NCBI GenBank assembly: GCA_035297145.1
Contig: DATGZN010000113.1
Coordinates: 62,001 to 126,000 of the forward strand
Reading direction: 5' to 3'
DNA: 64,000 nucleotides
DNA from: QHXW01 sp035297145
GTDB lineage: Bacteria; Acidobacteriota; Terriglobia; Bryobacterales; Bryobacteraceae
Position numbers and translations under genes: made by a program. A model generated the notes under the pieces. The model did not search any database, was not told the DNA's origin, and was given only the letters and a program-made list of their open reading frames with translations. Below are positions 15,640 through 23,643 of this stretch, piece after piece. Position 1 is the first letter of the stretch. Every line of letters starts with the position of its first letter.

Positions 15640-16965
15640 CTAATTGAGCCGTTGGACAATCGGACAATTGATCGAGAAGCCGGAGCTTCCGAACTTACTG
15701 CCACCCGGACCCGTAATCAGTCCGTCCTGAACGAACGTGAGAATCTGGAATTCCTCCCGCACCTGACCTCGATAGCCGCTATTGATCGCGTTTGTCGTCC
15801 ATTCGAACAACTGAGCGTCCCACGCGGGGCTGTAATCGAGTGCATTGGTCGGTATCCCACCAACAACGTTGTTCGGGCGAAAGCCATCCGCTAGATCCGC
15901 GGACAAGCCTTGCCGTTGTGGATTGGCGCAGCCGTAGGCCCCGTTGGTGGCAATGAAGATGCGTTCGATCGGGCTTGAGAAAGTGTCGTCACCGCCCAGA
16001 TGCAATGCCGCCATCAAAGGAGCGAAGGTGTTGTGTTCGATTGCCGCTGCCAACGGTATGCTCGCGTCCATCGACATGTACCAGACCGGCTTTCCAAAGC
16101 TGAAGCCATTGATGATGTTGATGGTCGCCGTCATGTTCACGGTATCGATCGCCACAACCTGGTCATGTACCTTCGAATAATCCACGTTGCCGTTGGGGAA
16201 GTTGATGTCAGCGGCGTTCACGTTGAATGCCACGATGGGCGCGTTATAGATAACGCCACCGGCATTTACGATCTGAACAAACGGACTGTAATCCTTGTCA
16301 CCCACCGCCCCAGGCTGAAAAGCAGTAGGCGGGAACTCACTCCCCGGGAGACCGGGGGTGATGCTGCGGACGGGCGAAAAATCAACTGTTCCCTTGTCAA
16401 ATACCAAGTCCCCGTTTTGATCCAGATTTGCCGTTCGCGCGCCATTGGCCATGAAGGTCATCTTCGCCGAGAAGTTCAGACCCAGCTCAGCGGCCACGTT
16501 GGGATCGTCAACGTCAGTCAGGACATACCAGACGTTTCTGCCGTCCCGCAAGTGTCCTAGGTAAAGCGGGATCGTGATGCTGCCATGGGTGGCATCAACC
16601 GGACCGGACTTGAGCAATTGAACCGGGCCCACCAGGCTCTGGTTCGTTGTTGAAGGCGGTGGTCCGAAGTACGAAAGATTCACCGCCGCGCCCACCGATG
16701 GCGGCGCCGGTAACAAGTTACAGCCGGGGCCCGGGCCGATCGGTCCCGGACCAGGACCTTGTGCCGCATTCGGGTCGCCGGATGTGGCAGCTTCAAAAAT
16801 ATCTCCTGTGTGATGCCGCTGCTCGATCGCTCCTTGGACCAGCCTGCGTGGCGTGCGAAGCCGAGGTGAATCCTGCGCAAGCGCCGTCAGCCCAAGAGCG
16901 ATGGTGATCGCCGAAGCCACGGAACCGCGTAAAATTCCACGAACGTTGAAATCAATGCAAATCAA
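15640..16965 (-). CDS. Secreted protein of unknown function
   Basis: 441 residues. I do not recognise a family. It has an N-terminal signal-like segment (about residues 10-30, LRGSVASAITIALGLTALAQ), a proline/glycine-rich linker at 70-82 (GPGPGPIGPGPG), and a long beta-rich region containing repeated Asp-Asn-Gly loops (DVDDPNVAAELG, LDQNGDLVF) that could bind calcium or sugars. Two cysteine pairs (YGCANPQ, INCPIV) may form disulfides. It is probably an extracellular or periplasmic protein. No neighbours point to its role. The convergent hairpin at 15598 should end its transcript. Confidence 0.75.
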   Translation of the reverse strand: MICIDFNVRGILRGSVASAITIALGLTALAQDSPRLRTPRRLVQGAIEQRHHTGDIFEAATSGDPNAAQGPGPGPIGPGPGCNLLPAPPSVGAAVNLSYFGPPPSTTNQSLVGPVQLLKSGPVDATHGSITIPLYLGHLRDGRNVWYVLTDVDDPNVAAELGLNFSAKMTFMANGARTANLDQNGDLVFDKGTVDFSPVRSITPGLPGSEFPPTAFQPGAVGDKDYSPFVQIVNAGGVIYNAPIVAFNVNAADINFPNGNVDYSKVHDQVVAIDTVNMTATINIINGFSFGKPVWYMSMDASIPLAAAIEHNTFAPLMAALHLGGDDTFSSPIERIFIATNGAYGCANPQRQGLSADLADGFRPNNVVGGIPTNALDYSPAWDAQLFEWTTNAINSGYRGQVREEFQILTFVQDGLITGPGGSKFGSSGFSINCPIVQRLN

Positions 16966-17409
16966 TTGAGACTCTCCTCGTGTTGAATATTAGGCGCGCA
17001 TCCATGCCGTAGTGCCGGATACGCCCGCCCATCAATGGTTCGCTTGAGTCCAGGGAGAAGTTATCCTCCCTCAAGATTTCGATGGGAAAACTCTGCTGTC
17101 AATCCAAGGTTTTACAAGTGGGCATACTCCGAATAGTCCCTCGAAAACGATGCCCACACCCGGCGCGGCCTGGGCGCCTTCGATTTTGTCCGGGCCGTGT
17201 CCGTGGTGACCGGATGCACAAAAACATCCCGGATCAGTTGTTCGACGAACGCCTGGTGCTCCTAAGTCCTTTCTTTGCGCCAATGTTACCCAATTTCAGT
17301 ATTGGCTAGCCGCGAATCGCCGGTTACTCTTGTTCCGCAGTGAACCAAGCGCAGCTTGCAGTGGGATTCAGACACTGCATTTGATTTCAATTTGAACCGG
17401 GAGCTTGCA
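16966..17409. other. Intergenic region with one inverted repeat
   Basis: 444 bases between divergent secreted-protein genes with no credible open frame. It should hold the two promoters, but none was obvious. GTGGGCAT (17118-17125) and ATGCCCAC (17150-17157) form an inverted repeat with a 24-base gap, which might be an operator or hairpin. Confidence 0.4.
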
Positions 17410-18195
17410 ATGTTTCAAAGAACCGCTGGGCTTTTAACTCTTGTGCTGGCCGTGGGAGTTGGCAGTGCGTCGGCGCAGGGAACATTCGGACACCTGGCTT
17501 ACGGAGCCGGTTGGCAGACGACTTTTCTCATTGTGAATCAGGACCAGACGACGGAGGCTAACGTGAGCCTCTCGTTCTACTCGGATTCCGGAACGCCCCT
17601 AGCCGCTCCGGTGAACGGCAACCCGACATCTGTGTATTCGTTTAACCTTCCACCAAGCGGTTCGACCGCAATCGTTCTTCCCGATGTGGGAGGCTCCACC
17701 GCCAACGAAGGCTGGGCCAGTCTCAATGTGAGCAACACCCCCGCTGTGAGCGGCCAGGCAATTTTCCGGCAACAGCTGGGCGGCTCCCATCCGGTATTGG
17801 AAGCTGCCGTCCCTTTCAATAGCGGGGCGCCGTCGTGTCTTGTCCCTTATGGGGTTGGGGCGACAACACACTACATCCTGGTCCCGTTCGATAACACCAT
17901 TGATGTGCATGTGACAGCGTTTGCATTCGCCAACACGACCTCAGCAGCCATGTCAATTCCCATTGAGTTTGACGACCCTTCGGGCGCTGCCATCGCGACC
18001 GATACACTCAATCTGGCGGCGCTCAATCACAAGGCGTTCACTTCGACCGGCAAATACCCGGCGACTAACGGCAAGTCAGGCGTCCTGCGGATCACCTTGC
18101 CGGGCGGCGCGAACCCCGGCGATCTGAGCGTGCTCGCTCTTCTCGCGGACTCGGTTACCGGCACCTTGACGACTCTGATGCCGATTGCGCAATAG
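17410..18195 (+). CDS. Secreted beta-rich protein, family member 1
   Basis: 261 residues from the ATG at 17410, preceded by GGGAG at a good distance; an earlier in-frame start adds an improbable leader. A clear signal peptide (MFQRTAGLLTLVLAVGVGSASAQ) is followed by two similar halves, each starting with a His/Tyr-Phe strand and Asn-rich loops (FGHLAYGAGWQTTFLIVNQ and HYILVPFDNTIDVHV), consistent with tandem Ig-like or jelly-roll domains. The same pattern (HFPFGGGWNTQ) occurs in the products at 21662 and 22611, making it a distant relative. Function unknown; probably on the cell surface or in the periplasm. Confidence 0.8.
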   Translation: MFQRTAGLLTLVLAVGVGSASAQGTFGHLAYGAGWQTTFLIVNQDQTTEANVSLSFYSDSGTPLAAPVNGNPTSVYSFNLPPSGSTAIVLPDVGGSTANEGWASLNVSNTPAVSGQAIFRQQLGGSHPVLEAAVPFNSGAPSCLVPYGVGATTHYILVPFDNTIDVHVTAFAFANTTSAAMSIPIEFDDPSGAAIATDTLNLAALNHKAFTSTGKYPATNGKSGVLRITLPGGANPGDLSVLALLADSVTGTLTTLMPIAQ

Positions 18196-18300
18196 GTTTT
18201 GTATCAAACGCTACACTCGTGCACTGGTGTTGAGGATCGTGCAGGCGATTGTTCTCTGTCGCTTACCTTGAGATCGGACGACAGGAACTAAGTTATCTCC

Positions 18301-18329
18301 TTGACAGGGGTCATAGATAGAGCTACTCT
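18301..18329 (+). promoter_or_regulatory. Sigma-70 promoter upstream of the monooxygenase-like gene
   Basis: A consensus -35 TTGACA (18301-18306), a 17-base spacer and -10 TACTCT (18324-18329). It gives a leader of about 98 bases before the ATG at 18434, containing a small CGAGC/GCTCG hairpin around 18338-18356. Confidence 0.6.
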
Positions 18330-18433
18330 TGTCGTCGAGCGGTCTTTCTGCTCGCTCTCCAGATCATCTAAACTAAGTTAGGTCCTCTGAAGCCTTCCTC
18401 TTAGCTAGCCAACTATAACCGAGGAGGTTATTC

Positions 18434-18748
18434 ATGTTTGCTCGTAGTGTGACTGTACGGCTCAAACCCAATTCTGTTGCCGAGTTCAACAGGACGTTTG
18501 AGAAAGATGTCCTGCCCGTGCTGCAAAGACAGAAAGGCTTCCAGGACGCAATCACCCTGGTAGGTTCAAACGGATCAGAGGCTATCGGGATCAGTCTCTG
18601 GGATCAGAAGCAAGACGCTGAAACTTACAACAGAACAGCCTATATCGACGTGCAGGAGCGCTTGTCGAAAGTAATTGAGGGAACGCCTCGGGTTCAAACC
18701 TATGACGTTGGCGCCTTCACAGCCCACAAGACTGCCGCGCACGTGTAA
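18434..18748 (+). CDS. ABM-domain (antibiotic biosynthesis monooxygenase-like) protein
   Basis: 104 residues with an excellent ribosome binding site (GAGGAGG, 5 bases before the ATG). The sequence has the dimeric alpha/beta-barrel pattern of ABM proteins: MFARSVTVRLKPNSVAEF, KGFQDAITLV and ISLWDQKQDAETYNRT. Members bind heme or aromatic substrates, or are small quinol-oxidising monooxygenases, but many are of unknown role. A promoter with a consensus -35 lies upstream. The gene stands alone. Confidence 0.8.
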   Translation: MFARSVTVRLKPNSVAEFNRTFEKDVLPVLQRQKGFQDAITLVGSNGSEAIGISLWDQKQDAETYNRTAYIDVQERLSKVIEGTPRVQTYDVGAFTAHKTAAHV

Positions 18749-18827
18749 GTCGGAATAGGCGATCTGTTCCCAGTTAGGCCTGCGGCGTGTCCGACCCCTA
18801 CACTGTAGTTTCGTAAGTTATTGTAGG

Positions 18828-18845
18828 GGCCGAGCACGCTCGGCC
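18828..18845. terminator. GC-rich hairpin after the ABM gene
   Basis: GGCCGAGC (18828-18835) is a perfect inverted repeat of GCTCGGCC (18838-18845) around AC. It lies 80 bases after one gene and before the convergent end of the acetyltransferase gene. No U-tract follows, so it may be a terminator or part of a short palindromic repeat (it is preceded by GTAGGGG). Confidence 0.45.
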
Positions 18846-18911
18846 TGATCTGCCCCAACCCCGTTCCCCGCTCAGCACACAGTGGCCCGAGAGCAACCAA
18901 TGGCGCTCTGT

Positions 18912-19400
18912 TCAGTCTTTGTTTTGCCCGACAGATTTGACCATTTCCAACACTGTAACCGGGAACTTCTCGTGTGGAAATGCCCGAGCGACTCGCCAGC
19001 CGTGCCCTTTATAGAAGTTGATCGCCGCCGTATTCAATTGCAGAACGCGAAGCCGAAGTGTTTGACAACCGCGATTGACGATTTCAGTTTCACCCTGTGC
19101 CAGCAGTCGGTGGCCAACGCCGCATCCCCGATGTTGGCGAAGCACCCATAGATCACTAATCCATTCTTCGTGCGTCAGCACCGTTCCGACGATCCTGGCG
19201 TCCACGACCGCGACCCAAGAGAGACCCCAGCTCTCCTGGTCAATGGGAAGCGGCGGCGGTGCCCAAAGGCCACCATAGATCTCGTCGACGACGGTCTGCA
19301 CGAGTGCTCGGACAGAGTCGTGCTCATCAGGCTGTGGCCGCCGTATGACCGCTTCGATCATCATCTGCCAAGATAAGACAGACTGCCCGTTTTCCGACAC
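18912..19400 (-). CDS. GNAT family N-acetyltransferase
   Basis: 162 residues from a GTG at 19400; ATGs at 19364 and 19361 (MIEAVIRRPQP) are equally possible starts. The GNAT fold is shown by the acetyl-CoA pyrophosphate-binding motif (LWVLRQHRGCGVGHRLL; R-x-x-G-x-G/A type) at about residues 92-108 and the C-terminal AINFYKGHGWRVAR strand-helix. It transfers acetyl from acetyl-CoA to an amine of a protein, antibiotic or metabolite; the substrate is unknown. The gene is a single unit. Confidence 0.9.
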   Translation of the reverse strand: MSENGQSVLSWQMMIEAVIRRPQPDEHDSVRALVQTVVDEIYGGLWAPPPLPIDQESWGLSWVAVVDARIVGTVLTHEEWISDLWVLRQHRGCGVGHRLLAQGETEIVNRGCQTLRLRVLQLNTAAINFYKGHGWRVARAFPHEKFPVTVLEMVKSVGQNKD

Positions 19401-19459
19401 AATCCGCCTCTCTCCATCCGTTTGCCCTGATTGCCTATCGTGTGGTCCCTACCGGCCTC

Positions 19460-19846
19460 TCAGCGTGCCGCCTGCTTCTTCGCATAGATCCGCCGCCCGC
19501 ATTCCGCGAGATCTTTGCATGCGCAGGGGCGCTGCAGCAGTTCTTTCGTAGCGGCGATCTTGCGCGCCAGTTCATCCAACTCGGCGATTTTTTTGGTCGC
19601 CAGCGTCTGCCACCGCTCGGAAGGCGGGGTGCCCTCGCGGAATCCAAAAAAAAGCCGCCGCGTTTCGTACAAGCTGAAGCCACAGGCCTTGGCTCGCTCG
19701 ATCACCGCGAGGCGCTCCAATATCGAGGCGCTGTACATCCGTCGCCCGCCAATGCGACCAGGCTTCGGCAGCACCCCCGCTTGCTCGTAGAAACGAATCG
19801 CCGAGGCCGCCAACCCTGATTCCCTCGCCACCTGTCCGATCGTCAT
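19460..19846 (-). CDS. MerR family transcriptional regulator
   Basis: 128 residues. The N-terminal winged helix (MTIGQVARESGLAASAIRFY and GGRRMYSASILERLAVI) is a standard MerR DNA-binding domain, followed by a dimerisation coiled coil (KKIAELDELARKIAATKELL). The C-terminus has three cysteines as C-x-C-x5-C (PCACKDLAEC); SoxR uses C-x2-C-x-C-x5-C, so the first cysteine is missing. This suggests a metal or thiol sensor rather than a normal iron-sulfur site. It is divergent from the 19897 gene; the intervening 50 bases hold the operator. Confidence 0.9.
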   Translation of the reverse strand: MTIGQVARESGLAASAIRFYEQAGVLPKPGRIGGRRMYSASILERLAVIERAKACGFSLYETRRLFFGFREGTPPSERWQTLATKKIAELDELARKIAATKELLQRPCACKDLAECGRRIYAKKQAAR

Positions 19847-19859
19847 TCTGACATTTTAC

Positions 19860-19890
19860 TTGACCTCAAGTTGACTTTAAGTCGGATGAT
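19860..19890 (+). promoter_or_regulatory. MerR-type promoter and operator with 19-base spacer
   Basis: TTGACC (19860-19865) and GATGAT (19885-19890) are separated by 19 bases, the long spacing that MerR proteins correct by bending DNA. Within the spacer an imperfect 20-base dyad lies at 19863-19882: ACCTCAAGT-TG-ACTTTAAGT, similar to SoxR boxes. It serves the 19897 gene and probably autoregulates the regulator. The predicted transcript start is at or next to the ATG. Confidence 0.65.
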
Positions 19891-19896
19891 CTCATC

Positions 19897-20292
19897 ATGA
19901 ACATTAAATCGTTTTTCAGCATCGCGATTCTTCTGGCATCCGCCTGGACCCTTGCGGCGGAGACACTTCCGCCCATTGCCTGCAACATGAAGGGGCTCAC
20001 AGCCGAGCAACGGAAGCAGTTGGATAAACTGAGCGACCATGTCGTTTCCGCCATCACCAACTCCCGCGACCTCCCCGATGGCTACGCATTCCGCGTCGAT
20101 CCGGCGAAGGCATCATTGATGGACGTGGCACAGTTGCTGGATGTGTGGCGCCGCTGCTGCCCGTTCTACGAATTCCAGATCGACTTCCACGCAGCCGACG
20201 GCAACATCTGGCTCTCCGTGAAGGGGCGTCCGGGAGTGAAGGAGTACATACCGATCGACGCGCCGCGGCTGGCGGTGAAGCTGCCGAAGTAG
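19897..20292 (+). CDS. MerR-linked exported protein with CNMK and RCCPF motifs
   Basis: 131 residues with a signal-like N-terminus (MNIKSFFSIAILLASAWTLA). The mature part carries conserved-looking cysteines: PIACNMKGLT and RRCCPFYEF, and a DLPDGYAFR loop. This pattern belongs to a recurrent bacterial family of small proteins often near MerR-type regulators, but I know no defined activity. The cysteines could bind a soft metal or form a disulfide. The divergent MerR regulator and the 19-base-spacer promoter suggest induction by that regulator. The start coincides with the expected transcription start, so the mRNA may be leaderless. Confidence 0.7.
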   Translation: MNIKSFFSIAILLASAWTLAAETLPPIACNMKGLTAEQRKQLDKLSDHVVSAITNSRDLPDGYAFRVDPAKASLMDVAQLLDVWRRCCPFYEFQIDFHAADGNIWLSVKGRPGVKEYIPIDAPRLAVKLPK

Positions 20293-20307
20293 GCCTCCAT
20301 TAACCAC

Positions 20308-21618
20308 TCACCGCTCCGGCGGCGCGCTCATGGTGATCCACTTCGATTCGAATCCCCGTGGCACAACGTAACGCTTTTCGTCCGTGAAGAACTCGTATGT
20401 TCGTATCCTCCATGGCTGCCCCGCCGGCGGCAGGTTGATCGGGACTCCTCGCTTCGGCACGCCCACGCCTGGCGCCAGCTCACTGCGGTCCGGTTCGGCA
20501 TAAAGAGGCGCCGAAACGCCTCCCGCCTCCCAGGTTTCGAGCCGAACGGCAATGTCGAACCGGTTCGGCGGCATCATCCAGTGCTGCATCCTGATGATCC
20601 GGCCCCGTACCATCGCCCCCGCCGGGATCAACACCTCCTTCGATCCTTTCGCGCGCACCGGTTTGCGGACCTTCTGCATGATCACATCGCCCGCCGCGGC
20701 CACATCCGTGTCGATTGGCGCTTCGAGCCCCAGCGATATCGGCAAGCCTTCGGGAAGGCGCGCCGGAAGAGCGGCCTCGGCCTTGTTCCCGGTTGCGATA
20801 GCCGGATCGTCCTCGTAATGGATGGTCGACTCGCTCTGATACTCCCGGCACCCGCTGTACGTCGTTACGACATCGTTTTCATTGGTGCTAACGGTGACGA
20901 TATGCAGCCGGCTCCGTTGCGGCAACAGAAAATCGCCTGTGCCAATGTGGATCCTCGCGTAATCCGCATTCGTGGCTACCTCGCAAGCCTCCGTCTCAAT
21001 CGGCAGATGGTAACTGCGCACCACCAAATGCCTGAGGTCAAGTGAATGGGGATCGATGCCAGCCTCGCCTTCGTATGCGATCGCCCGCCAGTCGCGCCCC
21101 GCGTGCACAAGGTAGTGGCTCGCGGCGACGGGTACCCGATAGCTGTACTGGTAAAATTTCCCGCTGCCCGATAGCACCTCGCCGTTATATGCAAAACTTG
21201 TTCCGCTGTTATCGAAAATGTCTGCGAGAAATGTCCCCAGCGCACCGGTGCCGAAAGGCCCCCTGCCGACAAGGTCGAAAATGCTCTTCGCATCGAATTG
21301 GCTCGCGCCCGCCCATGAACCGATCTCGACCCCGGCAGACACTTTGACGTCGAGCCGAAGGCGGTCTGTTAGGTAGAGATCAAGTTGGTACGCATGCGTG
21401 TCTTCCTCGGCATGCATCTGGCTGCAAGAAGGAAACGGGTTTGGTTGTATGGCTCGCCTGAAATAACTGCGGTCGACAGTTTGTACGCAAGTGTAATTGG
21501 GGAGGCGCGGGCGGCTGTCTACGATCTTGTCGCGCGCTTGAGCTAATACCTGAGTGGGGTCCGGTAATACCTGGGCCGAAAGCGCACCGGCTACTGCAAA
21601 AAAAAAGCCGCCGCGCAT
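20308..21618 (-). CDS. Secreted protein of unknown function
   Basis: 436 residues. A signal peptide (MRGGFFFAVAGALSAQ) is followed by LPNYTCVQTVDRSYF, a phrase recurrent in acidobacterial secreted proteins, and a beta-rich region; residues from about 300 (GDVIMQKVRKPVRAKGSKEVL, then IPAGAMVRGRII) resemble a SAF/TrbI-like beta-barrel. I cannot name the function. Codons 4-7 are encoded by the T9 tract of a putative intrinsic terminator that spans the start codon (21598-21639), so expression may be regulated by read-through or initiation may be different. The gene ends convergently 16 bases after the 19897 gene. Confidence 0.75.
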   Translation of the reverse strand: MRGGFFFAVAGALSAQVLPDPTQVLAQARDKIVDSRPRLPNYTCVQTVDRSYFRRAIQPNPFPSCSQMHAEEDTHAYQLDLYLTDRLRLDVKVSAGVEIGSWAGASQFDAKSIFDLVGRGPFGTGALGTFLADIFDNSGTSFAYNGEVLSGSGKFYQYSYRVPVAASHYLVHAGRDWRAIAYEGEAGIDPHSLDLRHLVVRSYHLPIETEACEVATNADYARIHIGTGDFLLPQRSRLHIVTVSTNENDVVTTYSGCREYQSESTIHYEDDPAIATGNKAEAALPARLPEGLPISLGLEAPIDTDVAAAGDVIMQKVRKPVRAKGSKEVLIPAGAMVRGRIIRMQHWMMPPNRFDIAVRLETWEAGGVSAPLYAEPDRSELAPGVGVPKRGVPINLPPAGQPWRIRTYEFFTDEKRYVVPRGFESKWITMSAPPER

Positions 21619-21639
21619 ACCCTAAGCATACGCGACGGC
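21598..21639 (-). terminator. Intrinsic terminator overlapping a start codon
   Basis: Read on the minus strand: GCCGTCGCG (21639-21631), a 15-base loop, CGCGGCGGC (21615-21607), then nine T (21606-21598). The stem matches at 8 of 9 pairs and is G/C-rich. It lies 22 bases after the stop of the gene ending at 21662, but the start codon of the next gene (21618-21616) is in the loop. Confidence 0.7.
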
Positions 21640-21661
21640 CTTGGCTTTTGGAGCACTTACT

Positions 21662-22504
21662 CTACGGGCACGGATCAGTCGTGGCCGCGGTGTTGAACAT
21701 TGCCTGCTGTCCGACTCCTTCTACGCCGTTCACTACCAGCCCCACCGGCTGCGTAGCGCAGACAGCCACCGCGCCATTGAATAGTGAAGAGCTGAACTTC
21801 ACCTTGTCTGTGAGATTGAAGAGCGTCTGATTGTTCGCCGCCAGCGTCTCCTCGAAAGTATTGCTGACGCTGCCGCTCGAGTTCAGTACCTTTACCGTCA
21901 CTGTCGTCGTGCTGTTGTTCGGATTGGCAATGGCCATCTGGGCGTTGAAGCTATTAGGACCATTCACCGCAACCGGAAAGCGGAAGGTCTTGGAGGGAGC
22001 CAGCGACACTGCCCCTACCGCGCTGTTGAACGCCGGGGGCTTGGAGGCGAGGTCCGACAGACTAAAGACATCCACGGGCTGATTTGAGGTGACGATGGCC
22101 CACATCTCCTCCAGGCTTGCCGAATTCCGCTTCGAGGTATCGCCGCTGATCACGAGCGTGCGGTTTGCAGCGGCGCCGAAGCTCTGGCTGCTCTGCAGAC
22201 CCTTACCTGCCAGGGGCACCGCTGCGGACGCTCCCGCCTGATTCATGAACGTGACTTTCACCGACGCGGTTTTGCCGCTGCCGTTCCCCACCATGATCTG
22301 GGTGTTCCATCCGCCTCCGAATGGAAAGTGCGCCACGGTGTACTGGTAAGACGTTGTCGCTGTACTGGAAGACTGAGGCTCAACAACGGCCTCCGTGCCG
22401 AAAACGTCATCGAGCGAATCAGGTTCCGCGGACGAAGCCGGCTCCTGCGCGAACACGATTCCAGCCGAAACAAGAAGAATTCCGAACGTGCATATTGCCT
22501 TCAT
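21662..22504 (-). CDS. Secreted beta-rich protein, tandem paralogue A
   Basis: 280 residues with signal peptide (MKAICTFGILLVSAGIVFAQ) and an acidic linker, followed by two Asn/Thr/Ser-rich beta domains (VAHFPFGGGWNTQIMVGNGS; then AQMAIANPNNSTTTVTVKVL) and a conserved C-terminal TTDPCP. It is closely related along its length to the next gene upstream (22611), from which it arose by tandem duplication that included the promoter region. Function unknown; probably extracellular. Its transcript should end at the terminator at 21598-21639. Confidence 0.82.
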   Translation of the reverse strand: MKAICTFGILLVSAGIVFAQEPASSAEPDSLDDVFGTEAVVEPQSSSTATTSYQYTVAHFPFGGGWNTQIMVGNGSGKTASVKVTFMNQAGASAAVPLAGKGLQSSQSFGAAANRTLVISGDTSKRNSASLEEMWAIVTSNQPVDVFSLSDLASKPPAFNSAVGAVSLAPSKTFRFPVAVNGPNSFNAQMAIANPNNSTTTVTVKVLNSSGSVSNTFEETLAANNQTLFNLTDKVKFSSSLFNGAVAVCATQPVGLVVNGVEGVGQQAMFNTAATTDPCP

Positions 22505-22551
22505 GCTTCTATTGTAAGGAATCTCACGCGCTCTACAATACTCAAGGCAAG

Positions 22552-22577
22552 GAGTTTACTTCTTTTAGATGTTAAAT
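22552..22577. repeat. Duplicated upstream sequence, copy A
   Basis: The forward-strand sequence GAGTTTACTTCTTTTAG and following GTTAAAT, about 50 bases upstream of paralogue A, recurs before paralogue B (23496-23522) with two or three changes. It may contain a shared promoter or operator. Confidence 0.55.
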
Positions 22578-22610
22578 ATTGGCAAACAGAATGCCCGGCA
22601 ACGCCCCGCC

Positions 22611-23447
22611 TTACGGGCACGGGTCGTTTGTCACCGAAGTCGTGAAGAAAGCCTGGCCTCCTTCGAATCCGATGGTCACAAGTCCGATCGGCTCGGTGGC
22701 GCAAACGGCCATTGACCCGGCGAAAAGCGATGAGTCGAATGTCATCTTGCTGGAAAGAGTGAAGATGGTCTGGTTTTTCGCCGGCAGAACCTCCTGGAAC
22801 GAACCTCTCACGGAGCCATTTGAGTTCAACACCTTTACCGTGACCGTCGTGGTACTGCTGTTCGGGTTCGCGATTGCCAGGCCGACCTCATAATTAGCCG
22901 GGTTGCCCGGCCCTGCATTTCTTTCCAAAATCGGCAACCGGAACGACTTATTTGCTGGCGTCGATTGCGCTCCCACGGCGCCGCTGATCGCCGGAGGATT
23001 GGGACCGTAGTCGAACAGGCTGAAGACGTTCAATGGTGCGCTCGAGCCTACCGTGGCCCATGCCACCTCTAGATTCTGGGAATTCCGCTTGGAAGGGTCA
23101 CCGCTCAGTCCTTGCACGTCGTTTGGCTGAATTGTGAAGTTCTGGCTGCTCTGAAGGCCCTTGCCCGCTAATGGCACGGCGGCTGATGCCCCGGCAGGAT
23201 TCAAGAATGTCACCTGCACCGTCGCCGCCTTGCTTCCGCCGTTGGCAAACATCACCTGTGTGTTGAAGCCGCCTCCGAAAGGAAAGTGAGCCACTACATA
23301 TTGAAACGCTGACGATGTGGTACTTGCGGCCAAAGGCTCGACAGCCGAGTCTGTGCTGAAGATAGAGTCGAGCGAAGACGGTCCTTCCTGCGCTACCAGG
23401 ATTCCCGCCGAAATCACAATAAATCCAAACGTGCAGATCACGTTCAT
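22611..23447 (-). CDS. Secreted beta-rich protein, tandem paralogue B
   Basis: 278 residues. The start at 23447 (MNVICTFGFIVISAGILVAQ) is chosen over the ATG at 23489 because it aligns with the signal peptide of paralogue A. The two mature proteins align throughout, including VAHFPFGGGFNTQVMFANGG, AVPLAGKGLQSS, NPNSSTTTVTVKVLN and the C-terminal TNDPCP. There are no enzyme motifs. The domain style resembles non-catalytic sugar- or matrix-binding beta-sandwiches, but that is inference. Both genes share similar upstream sequences. Confidence 0.82.
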   Translation of the reverse strand: MNVICTFGFIVISAGILVAQEGPSSLDSIFSTDSAVEPLAASTTSSAFQYVVAHFPFGGGFNTQVMFANGGSKAATVQVTFLNPAGASAAVPLAGKGLQSSQNFTIQPNDVQGLSGDPSKRNSQNLEVAWATVGSSAPLNVFSLFDYGPNPPAISGAVGAQSTPANKSFRLPILERNAGPGNPANYEVGLAIANPNSSTTTVTVKVLNSNGSVRGSFQEVLPAKNQTIFTLSSKMTFDSSLFAGSMAVCATEPIGLVTIGFEGGQAFFTTSVTNDPCP

Positions 23448-23495
23448 TCCCTTATTGTTGGGGAATTCACTCGACCGTACAATGCGCAAGCCGCA

Positions 23496-23522
23496 GAGTT
23501 TACTTCTCTTTAGTTGTTAAAT
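23496..23522. repeat. Duplicated upstream sequence, copy B
   Basis: GAGTTTACTTCTCTTTAG and following GTTAAAT, upstream of paralogue B, match the block at 22552-22577. The similarity continues toward the start codon at lower identity, showing that the duplication unit included the regulatory region. Confidence 0.55.
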
Positions 23523-23643
23523 GATGCTTGAGCGTGAGTTTTGATGCACTTGTGATTCATGCGACTTTGGGTGCAATTGTGACGTTCCTTACTTTCTGAA
23601 GCGGGAATAGCGGCGGGGTGCGGCGGATGGTAACGTTTATGCG

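Noticed and set aside
17118..17157. GTGGGCAT/ATGCCCAC inverted repeat as a riboswitch or operator
   Set aside because: 24-base gap and no associated promoter or conserved motif; kept only as a note in the intergenic entry.
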